A model generated the notes under the pieces. That model made no database searches and was not told the origin of the DNA. It saw only the letters and a program-made list of their open reading frames with translations. Below are positions 1 through 9,351 of a stretch of DNA of 64,000 bases, in pieces. The position numbers were made by a program, and so were the translations under genes. Source of the stretch: Microbacterium oxydans (GTDB lineage: Bacteria > Actinomycetota > Actinomycetes > Actinomycetales > Microbacteriaceae); the NCBI RefSeq assembly GCF_900095745.1, contig NZ_FMIR01000019.1, forward strand, positions 372,001 through 436,000, written 5' to 3'. The stretch's first letter is position 1, and each line of letters begins with the position of its first letter.

Positions 1-2067
1 GAGAACCGTGGCATCAAGGACACGTCCCAGTCGCACGTCTGGGCGTTCCTCGGCGACGGCGAGATGGACGAGGTCGAGAGCCGCGGCCAGCTGCAGGTCG
101 CCGCCAACGAGGGCCTCGACAACCTGACCTTCATCGTCAACTGCAACCTGCAGCGCCTCGACGGCCCTGTGCGCGGCAACGGCAAGATCGTCCAGGAGCT
201 GGAGTCGTTCTTCCGCGGCGCCGGCTGGAACGTCATCAAGGTCGTCTGGGGTCGTGAGTGGGACGACCTGCTCGCCCGCGACACCGAGGGCGCTCTGCTC
301 AACCTGATGAACGTCACCCCCGACGGTGACTACCAGACGTACAAGGCCGAGTCCGGCGCGTACATCCGCGAGCACTTCTTCGGCCGCGACGAGCGCGCCG
401 CCGCCCTCGTCAAGGACTACTCCGACGACGACATCTGGAACCTCAAGCGCGGTGGCCACGACTACCGCAAGGTCTACGCCGCGTTCAAGGCAGCGACCGA
501 GCATAAGGGCAAGCCCACCGTCATCCTCGCGAAGACCGTCAAGGGCTACGGCCTCGGTCCGCACTTCGAGGGCCGCAACGCGACCCACCAGATGAAGAAG
601 ATGACGCTGGACAACCTCAAGACGTTCCGCGACGCGATGCACATCCCGATCACGGACGCGCAGCTCGAAGAGAACCCGTACCTGCCCCCGTACTACAACC
701 CGGGACCCCAGGACGAGACGATCCAGTACATGCTCGAGCGCCGCAATGCGCTCGGTGGCTTCCTTCCGGAGCGCCGCTCGACGCACGTCGGGCTGTCGCT
801 GCCGGACGACACTGCGTACGCGCTTCCCAAGAAGGGTTCCGGCACGCAGGAGATCGCCACCACCATGGCTTTCGTCCGTCTGCTCAAGGACCTGCTGCGT
901 TCGAAGGACTTCGGCCACCGCATCGTGCCGATCATCCCGGACGAGGCGCGCACGTTCGGCATGGACGCGTACTTCCCCTCGGCGAAGATCTACAACCCGA
1001 ACGGCCAGCACTACACGTCGGTGGACCGTGAGCTGCTCCTCGCCTACAAGGAGAGCCCGCAGGGCCAGATCGTGCACGTCGGCATCAACGAGGCCGGCGC
1101 ACTCGCGGCCTTCACCGCCGCCGGAACCTCCTACGCCACGCACGGCGAGCCACTCATCCCGGTCTACATCTTCTACTCGATGTTCGGCTTCCAGCGCACG
1201 GGCGACGCCCAGTGGGCTGCCGGAGACCAGATGGCCCGCGGCTTCATCATGGGCGCCACCGCCGGTCGCACCACCCTCACAGGTGAAGGCCTCCAGCACG
1301 CCGATGGCCACTCGCATCTGCTCGCCGCCACCAACCCGGCGACGATCTCGTACGACCCGGCCTACGGCTACGAGATCGCGCACATCGTGCGCTCCGGTCT
1401 CGAGCGCATGTACGGCGGCAACCACGAGGACCCGAACGTGATGTACTACATCACGCTCTACAACGAGCCGATCGTGATGCCCGCCGAGCCGGAGAACGTG
1501 GACGTGGACGGCATCGTCCGCGGCATCCACCGCATCTCCGTCGGCGAGGGCGACGGCCCCCGTGCGCAGCTGTTCGCATCGGGTGTCGGACTCCCCTGGG
1601 CTCTCGAGGCCCAGGAGCTGCTGAAGAACGACTGGGGCGTGATCGCCGACGTCTGGTCGGTCACCTCCTGGACCGAGCTGCGCCGCGACGGCCTCGCCGC
1701 TGACGAGCACAACTTCCTGCACCCCGAGGCGGAGCCCCGCACCGCGTATCTCACCGAGAAGCTGCAGGGCTCCGAAGGACCTGTCGTCGCGGTCAGCGAC
1801 TTCATGCACGCTGTGCAGGACCAGATCCGTCCGTGGGTGCCGAACCGCTTCGCCACGCTCGGCGCCGACGGCTTCGGCTTCTCGGACACCCGTGCAGCCG
1901 CTCGTCGCTTCTTCAAGATCGACGGCCCGTCGATCGTCGTCCGCACGCTGCAGTCGCTCGCTGAAGACGGCAAGGTCGACCGCTCGCTCGCGGCGCAGGC
2001 GATCGAGAAGTACCGTCTGCACGACGTGAACGCCGGCACCAGCGGCAACGCGGGTGGCGAAAGCTGA
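1..2067 (+). CDS. aceE: Pyruvate dehydrogenase E1 component (homodimeric type), 5' end missing
   Basis: This is the thiamine-diphosphate-dependent decarboxylase of the pyruvate dehydrogenase complex, which converts pyruvate to an acetyl group on lipoyl-E2. The reading frame is open from the first base of the window, so the ATG at 64 is internal; about 688 C-terminal residues are visible. The family is about 900 residues long, so roughly the first quarter lies outside. The TPP/Mg motif GDGEMDE is seen at about bases 52-72, with the partner Asn in FIVNCN downstream. The homodimeric type is normal in Actinobacteria. The stop codon overlaps the start of the next gene by 14 bases, suggesting coupling of acetyl-CoA supply to the fatty-acid regulator. 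Identification is secure. Confidence 0.97.
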   Translation, partial: ENRGIKDTSQSHVWAFLGDGEMDEVESRGQLQVAANEGLDNLTFIVNCNLQRLDGPVRGNGKIVQELESFFRGAGWNVIKVVWGREWDDLLARDTEGALLNLMNVTPDGDYQTYKAESGAYIREHFFGRDERAAALVKDYSDDDIWNLKRGGHDYRKVYAAFKAATEHKGKPTVILAKTVKGYGLGPHFEGRNATHQMKKMTLDNLKTFRDAMHIPITDAQLEENPYLPPYYNPGPQDETIQYMLERRNALGGFLPERRSTHVGLSLPDDTAYALPKKGSGTQEIATTMAFVRLLKDLLRSKDFGHRIVPIIPDEARTFGMDAYFPSAKIYNPNGQHYTSVDRELLLAYKESPQGQIVHVGINEAGALAAFTAAGTSYATHGEPLIPVYIFYSMFGFQRTGDAQWAAGDQMARGFIMGATAGRTTLTGEGLQHADGHSHLLAATNPATISYDPAYGYEIAHIVRSGLERMYGGNHEDPNVMYYITLYNEPIVMPAEPENVDVDGIVRGIHRISVGEGDGPRAQLFASGVGLPWALEAQELLKNDWGVIADVWSVTSWTELRRDGLAADEHNFLHPEAEPRTAYLTEKLQGSEGPVVAVSDFMHAVQDQIRPWVPNRFATLGADGFGFSDTRAAARRFFKIDGPSIVVRTLQSLAEDGKVDRSLAAQAIEKYRLHDVNAGTSGNAGGES

Positions 2068-3295
2068 GCCCTCAGTGACAGGTTCTTCTCCTTCCGGCAT
2101 GGACAAGGCCGCGACGCTCACCTGGCTGCGCCGGATCTCCGGTGACATCGCCTCGGTGACGATCAAGCGCCTGGAGGACACCCTCCCGTGGTACGCCGAC
2201 ATGCCACCAGCCCGCCGCTCCGCGGTCGGGCTGGTGGCCCAGGCGGGAATCACGTCGTTCATCCAGTGGTACGAAGACCCCAACTCCACGCCGTGGATCG
2301 CGGCGGACATCTTCGCCGCGGCACCGCGTGAGCTGCTGCGCAGCGTCAGCCTCCAGCAGACCCTGCAGCTCATCCGCGTGACCGTCGAGGTCACCGAGGA
2401 ACGCGTCGCCGGTCGGGGGAACGATCTCCGCGAGGCGATCCTGTTGTACTCGCGCGACGTCGCCTTCGCGGCGGCGGATGTGTACGCCAGAGCTGCGGAG
2501 GCCCGAGGCCTCTGGGATGCGCGCCTCGAAGCCCTCGTCGTCGACTCGATCCTCACCGGCGAAGCTGACGAAGAGCTCCCGAGCCGGATCGCGGCACTCG
2601 GCTGGCACGGCCACGGCGAGGTCGCCGTCCTGGTCGGCACCACGCCCCCGCAGTTCGACGTGGACCTCGTCCGCCGAACGGCCAGAAAGCTCGCCGTCGA
2701 CGTGCTCATCGGCGTTCAGGGTTCTCGTCTCGTCCTCGTCCTCGGGCGCGCACGCGCTGAAGGAGCTGAAGGGGAAGAAGAGGAGCTGGGGTTCCAGGAG
2801 ATCGCGACCCGGCTCGAGCCGTCGTTCGGACCGGGTTATGTCGTACTCGGGCCCGCTGTCGCGGCGCTGGTCGACGCGAGCCAGAGCGCGCGGGCAGCCC
2901 TGGCCGGCTTCGCCGTCGCCCGTGCCTGGCGCAGCGCTCCCCGGCCGGTCGAAGCCGACGACCTGCTCCCGGAACGAGCCCTCGCCGGAGACCCGCTCGC
3001 GAAGCAGACGCTGATCGAGCGCATCTTCCGTCCCCTGCAGGCGCACTCCACCGACCTGGTCACGACGCTCTGGAGCTACCTCGACAACGGGCGCTCCCTC
3101 GAGGCGACGGCCCGCGAGCTCTTCGTGCACCCGAACACCGTGCGCTACCGGCTCAAGCGCGTGAGCGAGGTCATCGGGTGGGATGCCACCGGTCCCCGCG
3201 AGGCGCTCATCCTGCAGACCGCGCTGATCCTCGGCTCCATCGGCACGGCCGAGCAGGTGAGGCGACGAGCCCCGCTTCGGCGACAGCAGCGCTGA
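2054..3295 (+). CDS. fasR: FasR-like PucR-family transcriptional regulator of fatty acid synthesis
   Basis: This 413-residue protein has a C-terminal PucR-type helix-turn-helix at about residues 345-375 (segment [20 protein letters not shown]). The long N-terminal part has no catalytic motif I recognise. A regulator of this family sits directly before fabD-fabH-acpP-fabF in Streptomyces, where FasR activates those genes; the same position here supports the name. The GTG start at 2054 overlaps aceE by 14 bases. An ATG at 2099 is an alternative that would remove the overlap. The role as activator of the downstream fab genes is inferred from synteny. Confidence 0.85.
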   Translation: MAKAEPSVTGSSPSGMDKAATLTWLRRISGDIASVTIKRLEDTLPWYADMPPARRSAVGLVAQAGITSFIQWYEDPNSTPWIAADIFAAAPRELLRSVSLQQTLQLIRVTVEVTEERVAGRGNDLREAILLYSRDVAFAAADVYARAAEARGLWDARLEALVVDSILTGEADEELPSRIAALGWHGHGEVAVLVGTTPPQFDVDLVRRTARKLAVDVLIGVQGSRLVLVLGRARAEGAEGEEEELGFQEIATRLEPSFGPGYVVLGPAVAALVDASQSARAALAGFAVARAWRSAPRPVEADDLLPERALAGDPLAKQTLIERIFRPLQAHSTDLVTTLWSYLDNGRSLEATARELFVHPNTVRYRLKRVSEVIGWDATGPREALILQTALILGSIGTAEQVRRRAPLRRQQR

Positions 3296-3319
3296 TACCC
3301 GGCCGATCTGTACGCCACA

Positions 3320-3344
3320 CACAAGGGTTTCTCGCAATCTTGTG
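3320..3344. promoter_or_regulatory. Inverted repeat upstream of fabD, candidate FasR operator
   Basis: CACAAG at 3320-3325 and CTTGTG at 3339-3344 form a perfect 6-bp inverted repeat with a 13-bp spacer. It lies between the regulator gene and fabD, about 35 bp upstream of the likely -10 element. A regulator site is expected here, but the assignment to FasR rests on position only. Confidence 0.4.
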
Positions 3345-3377
3345 ATGGATCATCCACCGCTCTGCCGCAATCGTTGG

Positions 3378-3383
3378 CAGACT
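3378..3383 (+). promoter_or_regulatory. -10 element for leaderless fabD transcript
   Basis: CAGACT ends six bases before the GTG at 3390. This matches the spacing seen at many other starts in the window and supports GTG 3390 as the true fabD start. The first base departs from TANNNT. Confidence 0.4.
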
Positions 3384-3389
3384 GGGTGG

Positions 3390-4310
3390 GTGATTGTCGT
3401 CGTATGCCCAGGTCAGGGCTCGCAGACCCCCGGTTTCCTCACTCCTTGGCTCGAGCTCGACGGAGTGGCCGAGCGCCTCGCCGCGTACTCGGATGCCGCA
3501 CAGGTCGATCTCCGCGAACACGGCACGACGTCGGATGCCGACACGATCCGCGACACGCGTATCGCGCAGCCGCTGATCGTCGCGGCCTCCCTGATCGCCG
3601 GTGACGCGCTGGTGCAGAAGGCGGGCCGCCGCGCCGACGGAATCGCGGGTCACTCGGTGGGTGAGATCGCCGCGCTCGTCGGCAGCGATGTGATCGACGC
3701 CGAGACCGGCATGCGCCTCGTCGGCATCCGCGGTCGCGCGATGGCCGATGCCGCAGCGCAGGAGCAGACCGGCATGAGCGCGGTTCTCGGTGGCGATGAG
3801 GAAGCCCTCCTCGCACGACTCGCCGACCTCGCCCTCGCCCCCGCGAACTACAACGGCGGCGGACAGATCGTGGTCGCCGGCGCGCTTCCCGCCCTCGCCG
3901 CTCTCGCCGAGGAGCCCCTCAAGGGCACGCGCGTGATCCCCCTCCAGGTCGCCGGCGCGTTCCACACCCGCTACATGGCCTCGGCCGTCTCGGCCCTCCG
4001 CGATGCGGTCGCCGATGTCACGCCCGCGAACCCCGACATCACGCTGTGGACCAATCGTGACGGCTCTGCCGTTGCCGACGGCGCACAGGCGCTCAACTAC
4101 CTCGTCGACCAGGTCTCCTCCCCCGTGCGCTGGGACCTGTGCATGCAGTCGTTCTCGGACGCCGGCGTCACCGGTGTGATCGAACTCGCGCCCGCTGGCG
4201 CCCTGGTCGGTCTCGCCAAGCGCGGCCTCCGTGGCGTGCCGAACGTTGCTGTGAAGACCCCCGAAGACCTCGATGCAGCCGTCGCGCTGCTGAACGGAGA
4301 AGCCGCATGA
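3390..4310 (+). CDS. fabD: Malonyl-CoA:ACP transacylase
   Basis: FabD loads malonyl groups from CoA onto acyl carrier protein for type II fatty-acid synthesis. The 306-residue protein begins with the family's typical VCPGQGSQTPGF. It carries the nucleophile serine S89 in GHSVGE and the catalytic histidine H192 in GAFHTR. I chose the GTG at 3390 because it sits immediately before the conserved N-terminus; the ATG at 3342 would add 16 unconserved residues. The stop overlaps fabH by four bases (ATGA), so the two are translationally coupled. Confidence 0.95.
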   Translation: MIVVVCPGQGSQTPGFLTPWLELDGVAERLAAYSDAAQVDLREHGTTSDADTIRDTRIAQPLIVAASLIAGDALVQKAGRRADGIAGHSVGEIAALVGSDVIDAETGMRLVGIRGRAMADAAAQEQTGMSAVLGGDEEALLARLADLALAPANYNGGGQIVVAGALPALAALAEEPLKGTRVIPLQVAGAFHTRYMASAVSALRDAVADVTPANPDITLWTNRDGSAVADGAQALNYLVDQVSSPVRWDLCMQSFSDAGVTGVIELAPAGALVGLAKRGLRGVPNVAVKTPEDLDAAVALLNGEAA

Positions 4311-5308
4311 GCGTCACCCTCGCCCAGGTCACCGGCCCCGCCTACACGCGCATCTACTCGTACGGTGCCGCCCGCGGTGAGAACGCCGTACCGAACGAAG
4401 ACCTGATCGGGCCGATCGACTCCAGCGACGAGTGGATCCGCCAGCGCACCGGCATCATCACCCGTGCCCGTGCCGACAAGAGCACCGACGCCATCGACCT
4501 CGCCACCACGGCCGCAGCCGAGGCCATCGAGAAGTCGGGCGTGCCTGCCGATCAGGTCGACCTGGTGATCGTCGCGACCATCAGCAACCCGAAGCAGACC
4601 CCCTCGGTCTCCGCCATCGTCGCCGACCGCGTCGGTGCGAATCCGGCCGCCGCATATGACATCAACGCGGCCTGCGCCGGTTACGCCTATGCGATCGCCC
4701 AGGCCGACGCGCTGATCAAGGCGGGGGCAGCCCGCTATGCCCTGGTCATCGGCACCGAGAAGCTGTCCGACGTCGTCGACCCGACCGACCGCAGCATCTC
4801 CTTCCTCCTCGGCGACGGCGCGGGTGCCGCACTGATCGGCCCGAGCGACACGCCGGGCATCGCCCCCGCTGTCTGGGGCTCCGACGGCTCGAAGGCCGAA
4901 GCGGTGGGCATGAACGGCACGCTGACCGACTTCCGCGACGGCGTGGTGCCGTGGCCGACCCTGCGCCAGGAGGGCCAGACGGTCTTCCGCTGGGCCGTGT
5001 GGGAGATGGCCAAGGTCGCGCGCGAGGCGCTCGACCGGGCCGGCGTCGAGCCCGCCGACATCGCCGCATTCATCCCGCACCAGGCGAACATGCGCATCAT
5101 CGATGAGTTCGCGAAGCAGCTGAAGCTGCCGGAGACCACGGTGATCGCCCGCGACATCGAGACCACGGGCAACACCTCGGCGGCGTCGATCCCCCTGGCG
5201 AGCCACCGTCTGATGGCCGAGCACCCCGAGCTCTCGGGCGGTCTCGCCCTCCAGATCGGCTTCGGCGCCGGACTCGTGTTCGCCGCACAGGTCGTCGTCC
5301 TTCCCTGA
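4307..5308 (+). CDS. fabH: Beta-ketoacyl-ACP synthase III
   Basis: FabH starts each fatty-acid chain by condensing an acyl-CoA primer with malonyl-ACP. The 333-residue protein shows the Cys-His-Asn triad: C123 in NAACAGYA, H258 in PHQANMR and N289 in TTGNTSAAS. The ATG at 4307 overlaps the fabD stop. In Gram-positive bacteria making branched-chain lipids, FabH usually prefers branched primers; that specificity cannot be read from the sequence. Confidence 0.96.
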   Translation: MSVTLAQVTGPAYTRIYSYGAARGENAVPNEDLIGPIDSSDEWIRQRTGIITRARADKSTDAIDLATTAAAEAIEKSGVPADQVDLVIVATISNPKQTPSVSAIVADRVGANPAAAYDINAACAGYAYAIAQADALIKAGAARYALVIGTEKLSDVVDPTDRSISFLLGDGAGAALIGPSDTPGIAPAVWGSDGSKAEAVGMNGTLTDFRDGVVPWPTLRQEGQTVFRWAVWEMAKVAREALDRAGVEPADIAAFIPHQANMRIIDEFAKQLKLPETTVIARDIETTGNTSAASIPLASHRLMAEHPELSGGLALQIGFGAGLVFAAQVVVLP

Positions 5309-5326
5309 GAATGCGCTGACCTTCTC

Positions 5327-5332
5327 TAGACT
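5327..5332 (+). promoter_or_regulatory. Possible internal promoter -10 before acpP
   Basis: TAGACT lies in the 68-bp fabH-acpP gap, 44 bases before the acpP ATG, leaving room for a leader with a GAAAGAGGAAGA ribosome-binding region. No clear -35 is seen. An extra promoter for the abundantly needed ACP would make sense but is inferred. Confidence 0.4.
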
Positions 5333-5376
5333 GTTCCACGGTTCCGAATACAACCCGTAAGAAAGAGGAAGACCAC

Positions 5377-5625
5377 ATGGCTTTCACCAACGATGAGGTC
5401 CTCGCAGGCCTCGCAGAGCTCATCACCGACGAGACCGGCATCAACGCCTCCGAGGTCGCCCTCGAGAAGTCGTTCACCGATGACCTCGACATCGACTCCA
5501 TCTCGATGATGACGATCGTCGTCAACGCCGAGGAGAAGTTCGGCGTCACCATCCCCGACGACGAGGTCAAGAACCTGAAGACCGTCGGCGACGCCGTCAG
5601 CTTCATCGTCGCGGGCCAGGAGTAA
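5377..5625 (+). CDS. acpP: Acyl carrier protein
   Basis: This 82-residue acidic protein carries the growing acyl chain on a 4'-phosphopantetheine arm. The attachment serine is S41 in DIDSISMM. Length and charge are typical for the family. It lies between fabH and fabF as in other actinobacterial fab clusters. A stable hairpin follows the stop codon and could raise acpP transcript levels over those of fabF. Confidence 0.97.
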   Translation: MAFTNDEVLAGLAELITDETGINASEVALEKSFTDDLDIDSISMMTIVVNAEEKFGVTIPDDEVKNLKTVGDAVSFIVAGQE

Positions 5626-5632
5626 TCCCGGC

Positions 5633-5670
5633 AGGATGCCACCCCCGCATCTCGCGGGGAGTGGCATCCT
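5633..5670 (+). terminator. Stem-loop between acpP and fabF (partial terminator or mRNA-processing element)
   Basis: AGGATGCCAC at 5633-5642 pairs with GTGGCATCCT at 5661-5670. An inner six-pair stem (5643-5648 with 5654-5659) lies inside, with one bulged A at 5660. There is no following U-run, so full termination is doubtful. It sits 8 bases after the acpP stop and 50 bases before fabF. Confidence 0.6.
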
Positions 5671-5719
5671 CCGCCCTGCCCTCTCACCCCCTTCGACGTT
5701 CGACAAGGAACCACACCCC

Positions 5720-6958
5720 ATGACCAAGCGCATCGTCGTCACCGGCATCGGCGCCACGTCCGCCATCGGCGGCACGGCCCCGGAGAACTGGACGAACCTG
5801 CTGGCCGGAATGTCCGGCACCCGCACGCTCGAACACGACTGGGTTCAGCAGTACGAGCTGCCCGTCACGTTCGCCGCCGAGGCGATCGTGCGCCCGGAAG
5901 AGGTGCTCCCCCGCCACGAGGCCAAGCGCCTCGATCCGTCGTCGCAGTTCGCCCTCATCGCAGCCCGCGAGGCGTGGGCCGACGCCGGCTCCCCCGAGGT
6001 CGCGCCCGAGCGGCTCGGCATCGACTTCGCCACCGGCATCGGTGGCCTCTGGACCCTCCTGGACGCCTGGGACACGCTCCGCGAGAAGGGCCCGCGACGC
6101 GTCATGCCGCTCACGGTTCCGATGCTCATGCCGAACGCCGCGGCGGGCAACCTCTCGCTGCAGTTCGAGGCCCGCGCCTACGCACAGACCGTCGTCAGTG
6201 CGTGCGCCTCCAGCACCGAGTCGATCATCCACGCTTTCCACCACCTGCAGGACGGCCTTGCGGACGTCGTGATCGCCGGTGGCACCGAGTCTGCGATCCA
6301 CCCGATCACGATGGCCTCGTTCGCGTCGGCGCAGGCGCTGTCGCGTCGCAACGACGATCCTGCCCACGCCTCCCGCCCCGGGGCCATCGACCGTGACGGG
6401 TTCGTCATGGGCGAGGGCGCTGCCGCACTGATCCTCGAGACCGAGGAGCACGCCAAGGCACGCGGCGCCAAGATCTACGGCTACGTGCTCGGCGGCGGAG
6501 TCACGGCCGATGCGTACCACATCACGGGAAACGACCCCGAGGGCAACGGCGCGGCGCGGGCGGTCACGCAGGCGCTCGAAGAGGCCGGCGTGACCGCCGA
6601 CCAGGTCACGCACATCAACGCGCACGCGACGTCGACCCCGGTCGGCGACCCCAACGAGTACGTCGCGCTCAAGAAGGTCTTCGGTGACCGGATCGACGAG
6701 ATCCCCGTGTCGGCGACGAAGGCCTCCACCGGACACCTGCTCGGTGGCACGGGGGCACTCGAGGCGATCTTCTCGCTTCTCGCGCTGCGTGATCGCGTCG
6801 CTCCGCCGACCATCAACATGACCGAGCCCGACCCGGCGGTTCCGTTCCGCCTTTCCGGCGAGGCCACGCCGCTCGGCGACGGTCCGCAGATCGCCATCAG
6901 CAACTCGTTCGGCTTCGGCGGACACAACGCCGTGCTGGTCGTCGCCAGCGCCGACTGA
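5720..6958 (+). CDS. fabF: Beta-ketoacyl-ACP synthase II
   Basis: FabF elongates acyl-ACP by decarboxylative condensation with malonyl-ACP. The 412-residue protein has the Cys-His-His triad: C162 in VSACASST, H302 in INAHATSTP and H339 in STGHLLGG, with a conserved lysine in ATKAST. I start at ATG 5720 (MTKRIVVTGIG), preceded by an AAGGA ribosome site. The longer frame to 5636 would run through the stem-loop. It is the last gene of the fab operon and ends at a strong bidirectional terminator. Confidence 0.96.
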   Translation: MTKRIVVTGIGATSAIGGTAPENWTNLLAGMSGTRTLEHDWVQQYELPVTFAAEAIVRPEEVLPRHEAKRLDPSSQFALIAAREAWADAGSPEVAPERLGIDFATGIGGLWTLLDAWDTLREKGPRRVMPLTVPMLMPNAAAGNLSLQFEARAYAQTVVSACASSTESIIHAFHHLQDGLADVVIAGGTESAIHPITMASFASAQALSRRNDDPAHASRPGAIDRDGFVMGEGAAALILETEEHAKARGAKIYGYVLGGGVTADAYHITGNDPEGNGAARAVTQALEEAGVTADQVTHINAHATSTPVGDPNEYVALKKVFGDRIDEIPVSATKASTGHLLGGTGALEAIFSLLALRDRVAPPTINMTEPDPAVPFRLSGEATPLGDGPQIAISNSFGFGGHNAVLVVASAD

Positions 6959-6970
6959 CACTGCAGAACA

Positions 6971-7008
6971 CGAAGAGAGGCCCTCGGGATTCCGAGGGCC
7001 TCTCTTCG
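6971..7008. terminator. Bidirectional terminator between fabF and yczE
   Basis: A perfect 17-bp inverted repeat (6971-6987 and 6992-7008) surrounds a four-base loop. It lies between two convergent genes and serves both. Confidence 0.88.
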
Positions 7009-7035
7009 CGCAACAGGACCGGAGTCCGGTGCCGA

Positions 7036-7701
7036 TCAGGCGGTGCGCAGCGCGCCGAGCTGACGCGAACGGGCTTCACGGATGCGGGTGATACGGGGCA
7101 GGAACCACCCGATCAGCGGACCGACTCCGAAGGCGAAGAGCACCGTTCCGACGCCCACCGGGCCGCCGAGGAGGAAGCCGACGAGCAGCACACTTCCCTC
7201 GATCAGGGTGCGGACGAGCCACACCGCCCATCCGGTGCGGCGGACCAGCCCCGTCATCAGGCCATCGCGCGGCCCCGGCCCGAAGTCAGCAGCGATGTAG
7301 AGGCCCGTAGCGAAGGCGAGGAGCAGGAGCCCGAAGACGAACATGGGGGCACCGATCCACACCGAAGAGGGCTGCGGGATCAGGAAGAGCGCAAGATCGG
7401 CGCTCGGCCCGACCAGGAGCGCGTTCAGCACCGTGCCGAGCCCCACCCGCTGACGCAGCGGGATCCACAGCAGCAGCACGACGATCGAGACGAGCACGGT
7501 CATGGCCCCGTATCCGACGCCTGTCTGCCGCGCCAGGCCCAACGCCAGAACATCCCACGGCGCCACACCGATGCCGCCTCGCACCATGAAGCCGAGCGCC
7601 ACACCGTAGAGGAACAGGCCGACGAGAAGCTGCACGAGCCGCTCGACGAGGTCACGCCGGCTGGTGGCGGCTATGGGGAGGAACAGAGAACGGAGGAACA
7701 T
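7036..7701 (-). CDS. yczE: YczE-family integral membrane protein
   Basis: This 221-residue protein has about five to six hydrophobic segments and the family's ALGFMVRGGIGVAPWDVLALG and FGPGPRDGLMTGL motifs. In Bacillus, YczE affects lipopeptide production by an unclear mechanism; transport has been suggested but the substrate is unknown. I place the start at the ATG at 7701 (MFLRSLF); a longer frame to 7806 would run across the intergenic operator. GGAGG abuts the ATG with no spacing, and CAGAGT ends six bases upstream, so the message may be leaderless. It is divergent from a MocR-type regulator, a pairing known as yczE/yczR. Confidence 0.8.
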   Translation of the reverse strand: MFLRSLFLPIAATSRRDLVERLVQLLVGLFLYGVALGFMVRGGIGVAPWDVLALGLARQTGVGYGAMTVLVSIVVLLLWIPLRQRVGLGTVLNALLVGPSADLALFLIPQPSSVWIGAPMFVFGLLLLAFATGLYIAADFGPGPRDGLMTGLVRRTGWAVWLVRTLIEGSVLLVGFLLGGPVGVGTVLFAFGVGPLIGWFLPRITRIREARSRQLGALRTA

Positions 7702-7707
7702 CCTCCT

Positions 7708-7713
7708 ACTCTG
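7708..7713 (-). promoter_or_regulatory. -10 element for yczE
   Basis: On the minus strand CAGAGT ends six bases before the yczE ATG, the leaderless spacing used repeatedly here. The first base is C instead of T. Confidence 0.35.
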
Positions 7714-7748
7714 GCCCGTGGACCACGGTCCGATGCGAAGCCACTCGC

Positions 7749-7783
7749 CGCAAAGTGGCCTGCACATATCAGACCACTTTGCG
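7749..7783. promoter_or_regulatory. Inverted repeat in yczE-yczR gap, candidate YczR operator
   Basis: CGCAAAGTGG at 7749-7758 and CCACTTTGCG at 7774-7783 are perfect 10-bp inverted arms separated by 15 bp. The right arm ends two bases before the yczR -10 hexamer, so binding there could repress yczR itself. The divergent layout suggests control of both genes. Confidence 0.6.
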
Positions 7784-7784
7784 C

Positions 7785-7790
7785 CATGCT
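7785..7790 (+). promoter_or_regulatory. -10 element for yczR
   Basis: CATGCT ends six bases before ATG 7797. The six intervening bases contain GGAGG, so either a leaderless or a very short-leader transcript is possible. Confidence 0.35.
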
Positions 7791-7796
7791 GGAGGC

Positions 7797-9200
7797 ATGG
7801 GATCACGGCTCGTCGAACAGCTCGGAGCGGATAACGTCGCAGGCACCGCGGCGACGGCGCTCGCCGACCGCATCAGGGCGCTGATCCTCGACGGCCGCCT
7901 CACGGTCGGCGAGCGTCTGCCGAGTGAGCGGGCACTCGCGCTCGAACTGCGCCGATCGCGCTCGACGATCACCCGCACCTACGGCCTGCTGGAGGCCGAC
8001 GGCTACGTCTCCCGCCTGCACGGAGGAAGCACCCGGGTCACGCTGCCGCACGGTCGCACCGCTGCGGGCGCGGACGCCGACGACGACGCCATCGACCTCT
8101 CGATCGCCTCGATGGATTCGACACCCGGCCTGTACGACGCGACAGTCCGCTCCCTTCCCCGTCTCGCGGCCTTGCGCGGCACGAGCGGGTATTCGCTCCG
8201 CGGGCTCCCTGAGCTCCGTGAAGCCGTCGCCCAGCGGTTCCGCGATCGCGGGGCGCCGACCTCCGCCGACGAGATCATCATCACGTCGGGGGCGCTCAAC
8301 GCCGTGAACCTGATCCTCACGGCCATCGGACGTCGCGGCGAGAAGGCACTGGTCGAGCAGCCGACGTTCCCCCACGCGCTCGAAGCGCTGCACCGGCACG
8401 GATACCGACTGGTGCCCACGCCCGTCGACGTCGACGGCTGGGACACCCGGCATCTGAACGAGACGCTTCTCGGGACGCGTCCGCACGTCGCCTACCTCAT
8501 CCCCGACTTCCACAACCCGACCGGCGCGACGCTGCCCGATGACGAGCGCTCGCGGATCGTGACGACGGCTCGGAACGTCGGCACCCACCTCATCGTCGAC
8601 GAGACGACCGCAGAACTCGACATCGATCGCGGATGGGCGCCTGCACCGATGGCTGCGAGCGGACCGAATGTCATCACCGTCGGATCGATGTCGAAGATCG
8701 CCTGGGGCGGTATGCGCATCGGCTGGATCCGCGCGGAGCGCTCGGTGATCGCGCGACTGCTCGCCGTGCGCCCCTCCTTCGAGTTGGGCACCGCCCTGCT
8801 GGAGCAGTGCATCGCCGTGGAGCTGTTGGACGACATGCCGGCGTTGACGTCTCATGTTCGCCGCAGGTTGCGCGCCGGGCGCGACGCGGTCGAGCGCGGC
8901 GTCTCAGGGATCGCCGGGTTCCGGATGCCGTTTACGCCCGGCGGCCTCTCGGCCTGGATCGACATCGGGGCGCCGCTCTCTACCTCGCTCTCCCTGGCTG
9001 CGAGAGAGCAAGGTCTCGTCTTGCCGCCGGGCCCCCGCTTCACGACCGGCGGCGTGCTCGAACGTCGCCTGCGCATCCCCATCACCCTCCCGCCGGAGCG
9101 GACGACCGAGGCCATGCAACGACTGGCTCTCGCCTGGGAAGACGTGCGCGGCGGCGCGCACTCGCGCACCCACGAGCTGCAGCACACCGCGGTCATCTGA
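7797..9200 (+). CDS. yczR: MocR-type GntR-family regulator, YczR-like
   Basis: This 467-residue protein joins an N-terminal GntR winged helix (about residues 15-80: ALADRIRALILDGRLTVGERLPSERALA) to a fold-type-I aminotransferase-like domain. The domain contains NPTGATLPDDER and, as the likely PLP-lysine region, TVGSMSKIAWGGMRIGW. MocR regulators sense PLP or its adducts; the YczR subgroup lies next to yczE genes. The ATG at 7797 is chosen over an in-frame GTG at 7755 because it directly precedes the winged helix. Effector and exact targets are unknown. Confidence 0.87.
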   Translation: MGSRLVEQLGADNVAGTAATALADRIRALILDGRLTVGERLPSERALALELRRSRSTITRTYGLLEADGYVSRLHGGSTRVTLPHGRTAAGADADDDAIDLSIASMDSTPGLYDATVRSLPRLAALRGTSGYSLRGLPELREAVAQRFRDRGAPTSADEIIITSGALNAVNLILTAIGRRGEKALVEQPTFPHALEALHRHGYRLVPTPVDVDGWDTRHLNETLLGTRPHVAYLIPDFHNPTGATLPDDERSRIVTTARNVGTHLIVDETTAELDIDRGWAPAPMAASGPNVITVGSMSKIAWGGMRIGWIRAERSVIARLLAVRPSFELGTALLEQCIAVELLDDMPALTSHVRRRLRAGRDAVERGVSGIAGFRMPFTPGGLSAWIDIGAPLSTSLSLAAREQGLVLPPGPRFTTGGVLERRLRIPITLPPERTTEAMQRLALAWEDVRGGAHSRTHELQHTAVI

Positions 9201-9216
9201 CCGGCGGGCCACCTCT

Positions 9217-9264
9217 GCACGACGAGGACCCCGCCTCGTTTCCGGGGCGGGGTCCTCGTCGTGC
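9217..9264. terminator. Terminator between yczR and the DUF3145 gene
   Basis: A perfect 19-bp inverted repeat (9217-9235 and 9246-9264) has a 10-base loop. It starts 16 bases past the yczR stop and faces the convergent DUF3145 gene as well. Confidence 0.88.
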
Positions 9265-9351
9265 GGAGCGGGGATACGTCTTCTCAGCGTCCGGGATGAC
9301 TCACCGGCATCCGATACTCACGCCTCCCCCGCTCCCGGTCTGTGGTGTCGG

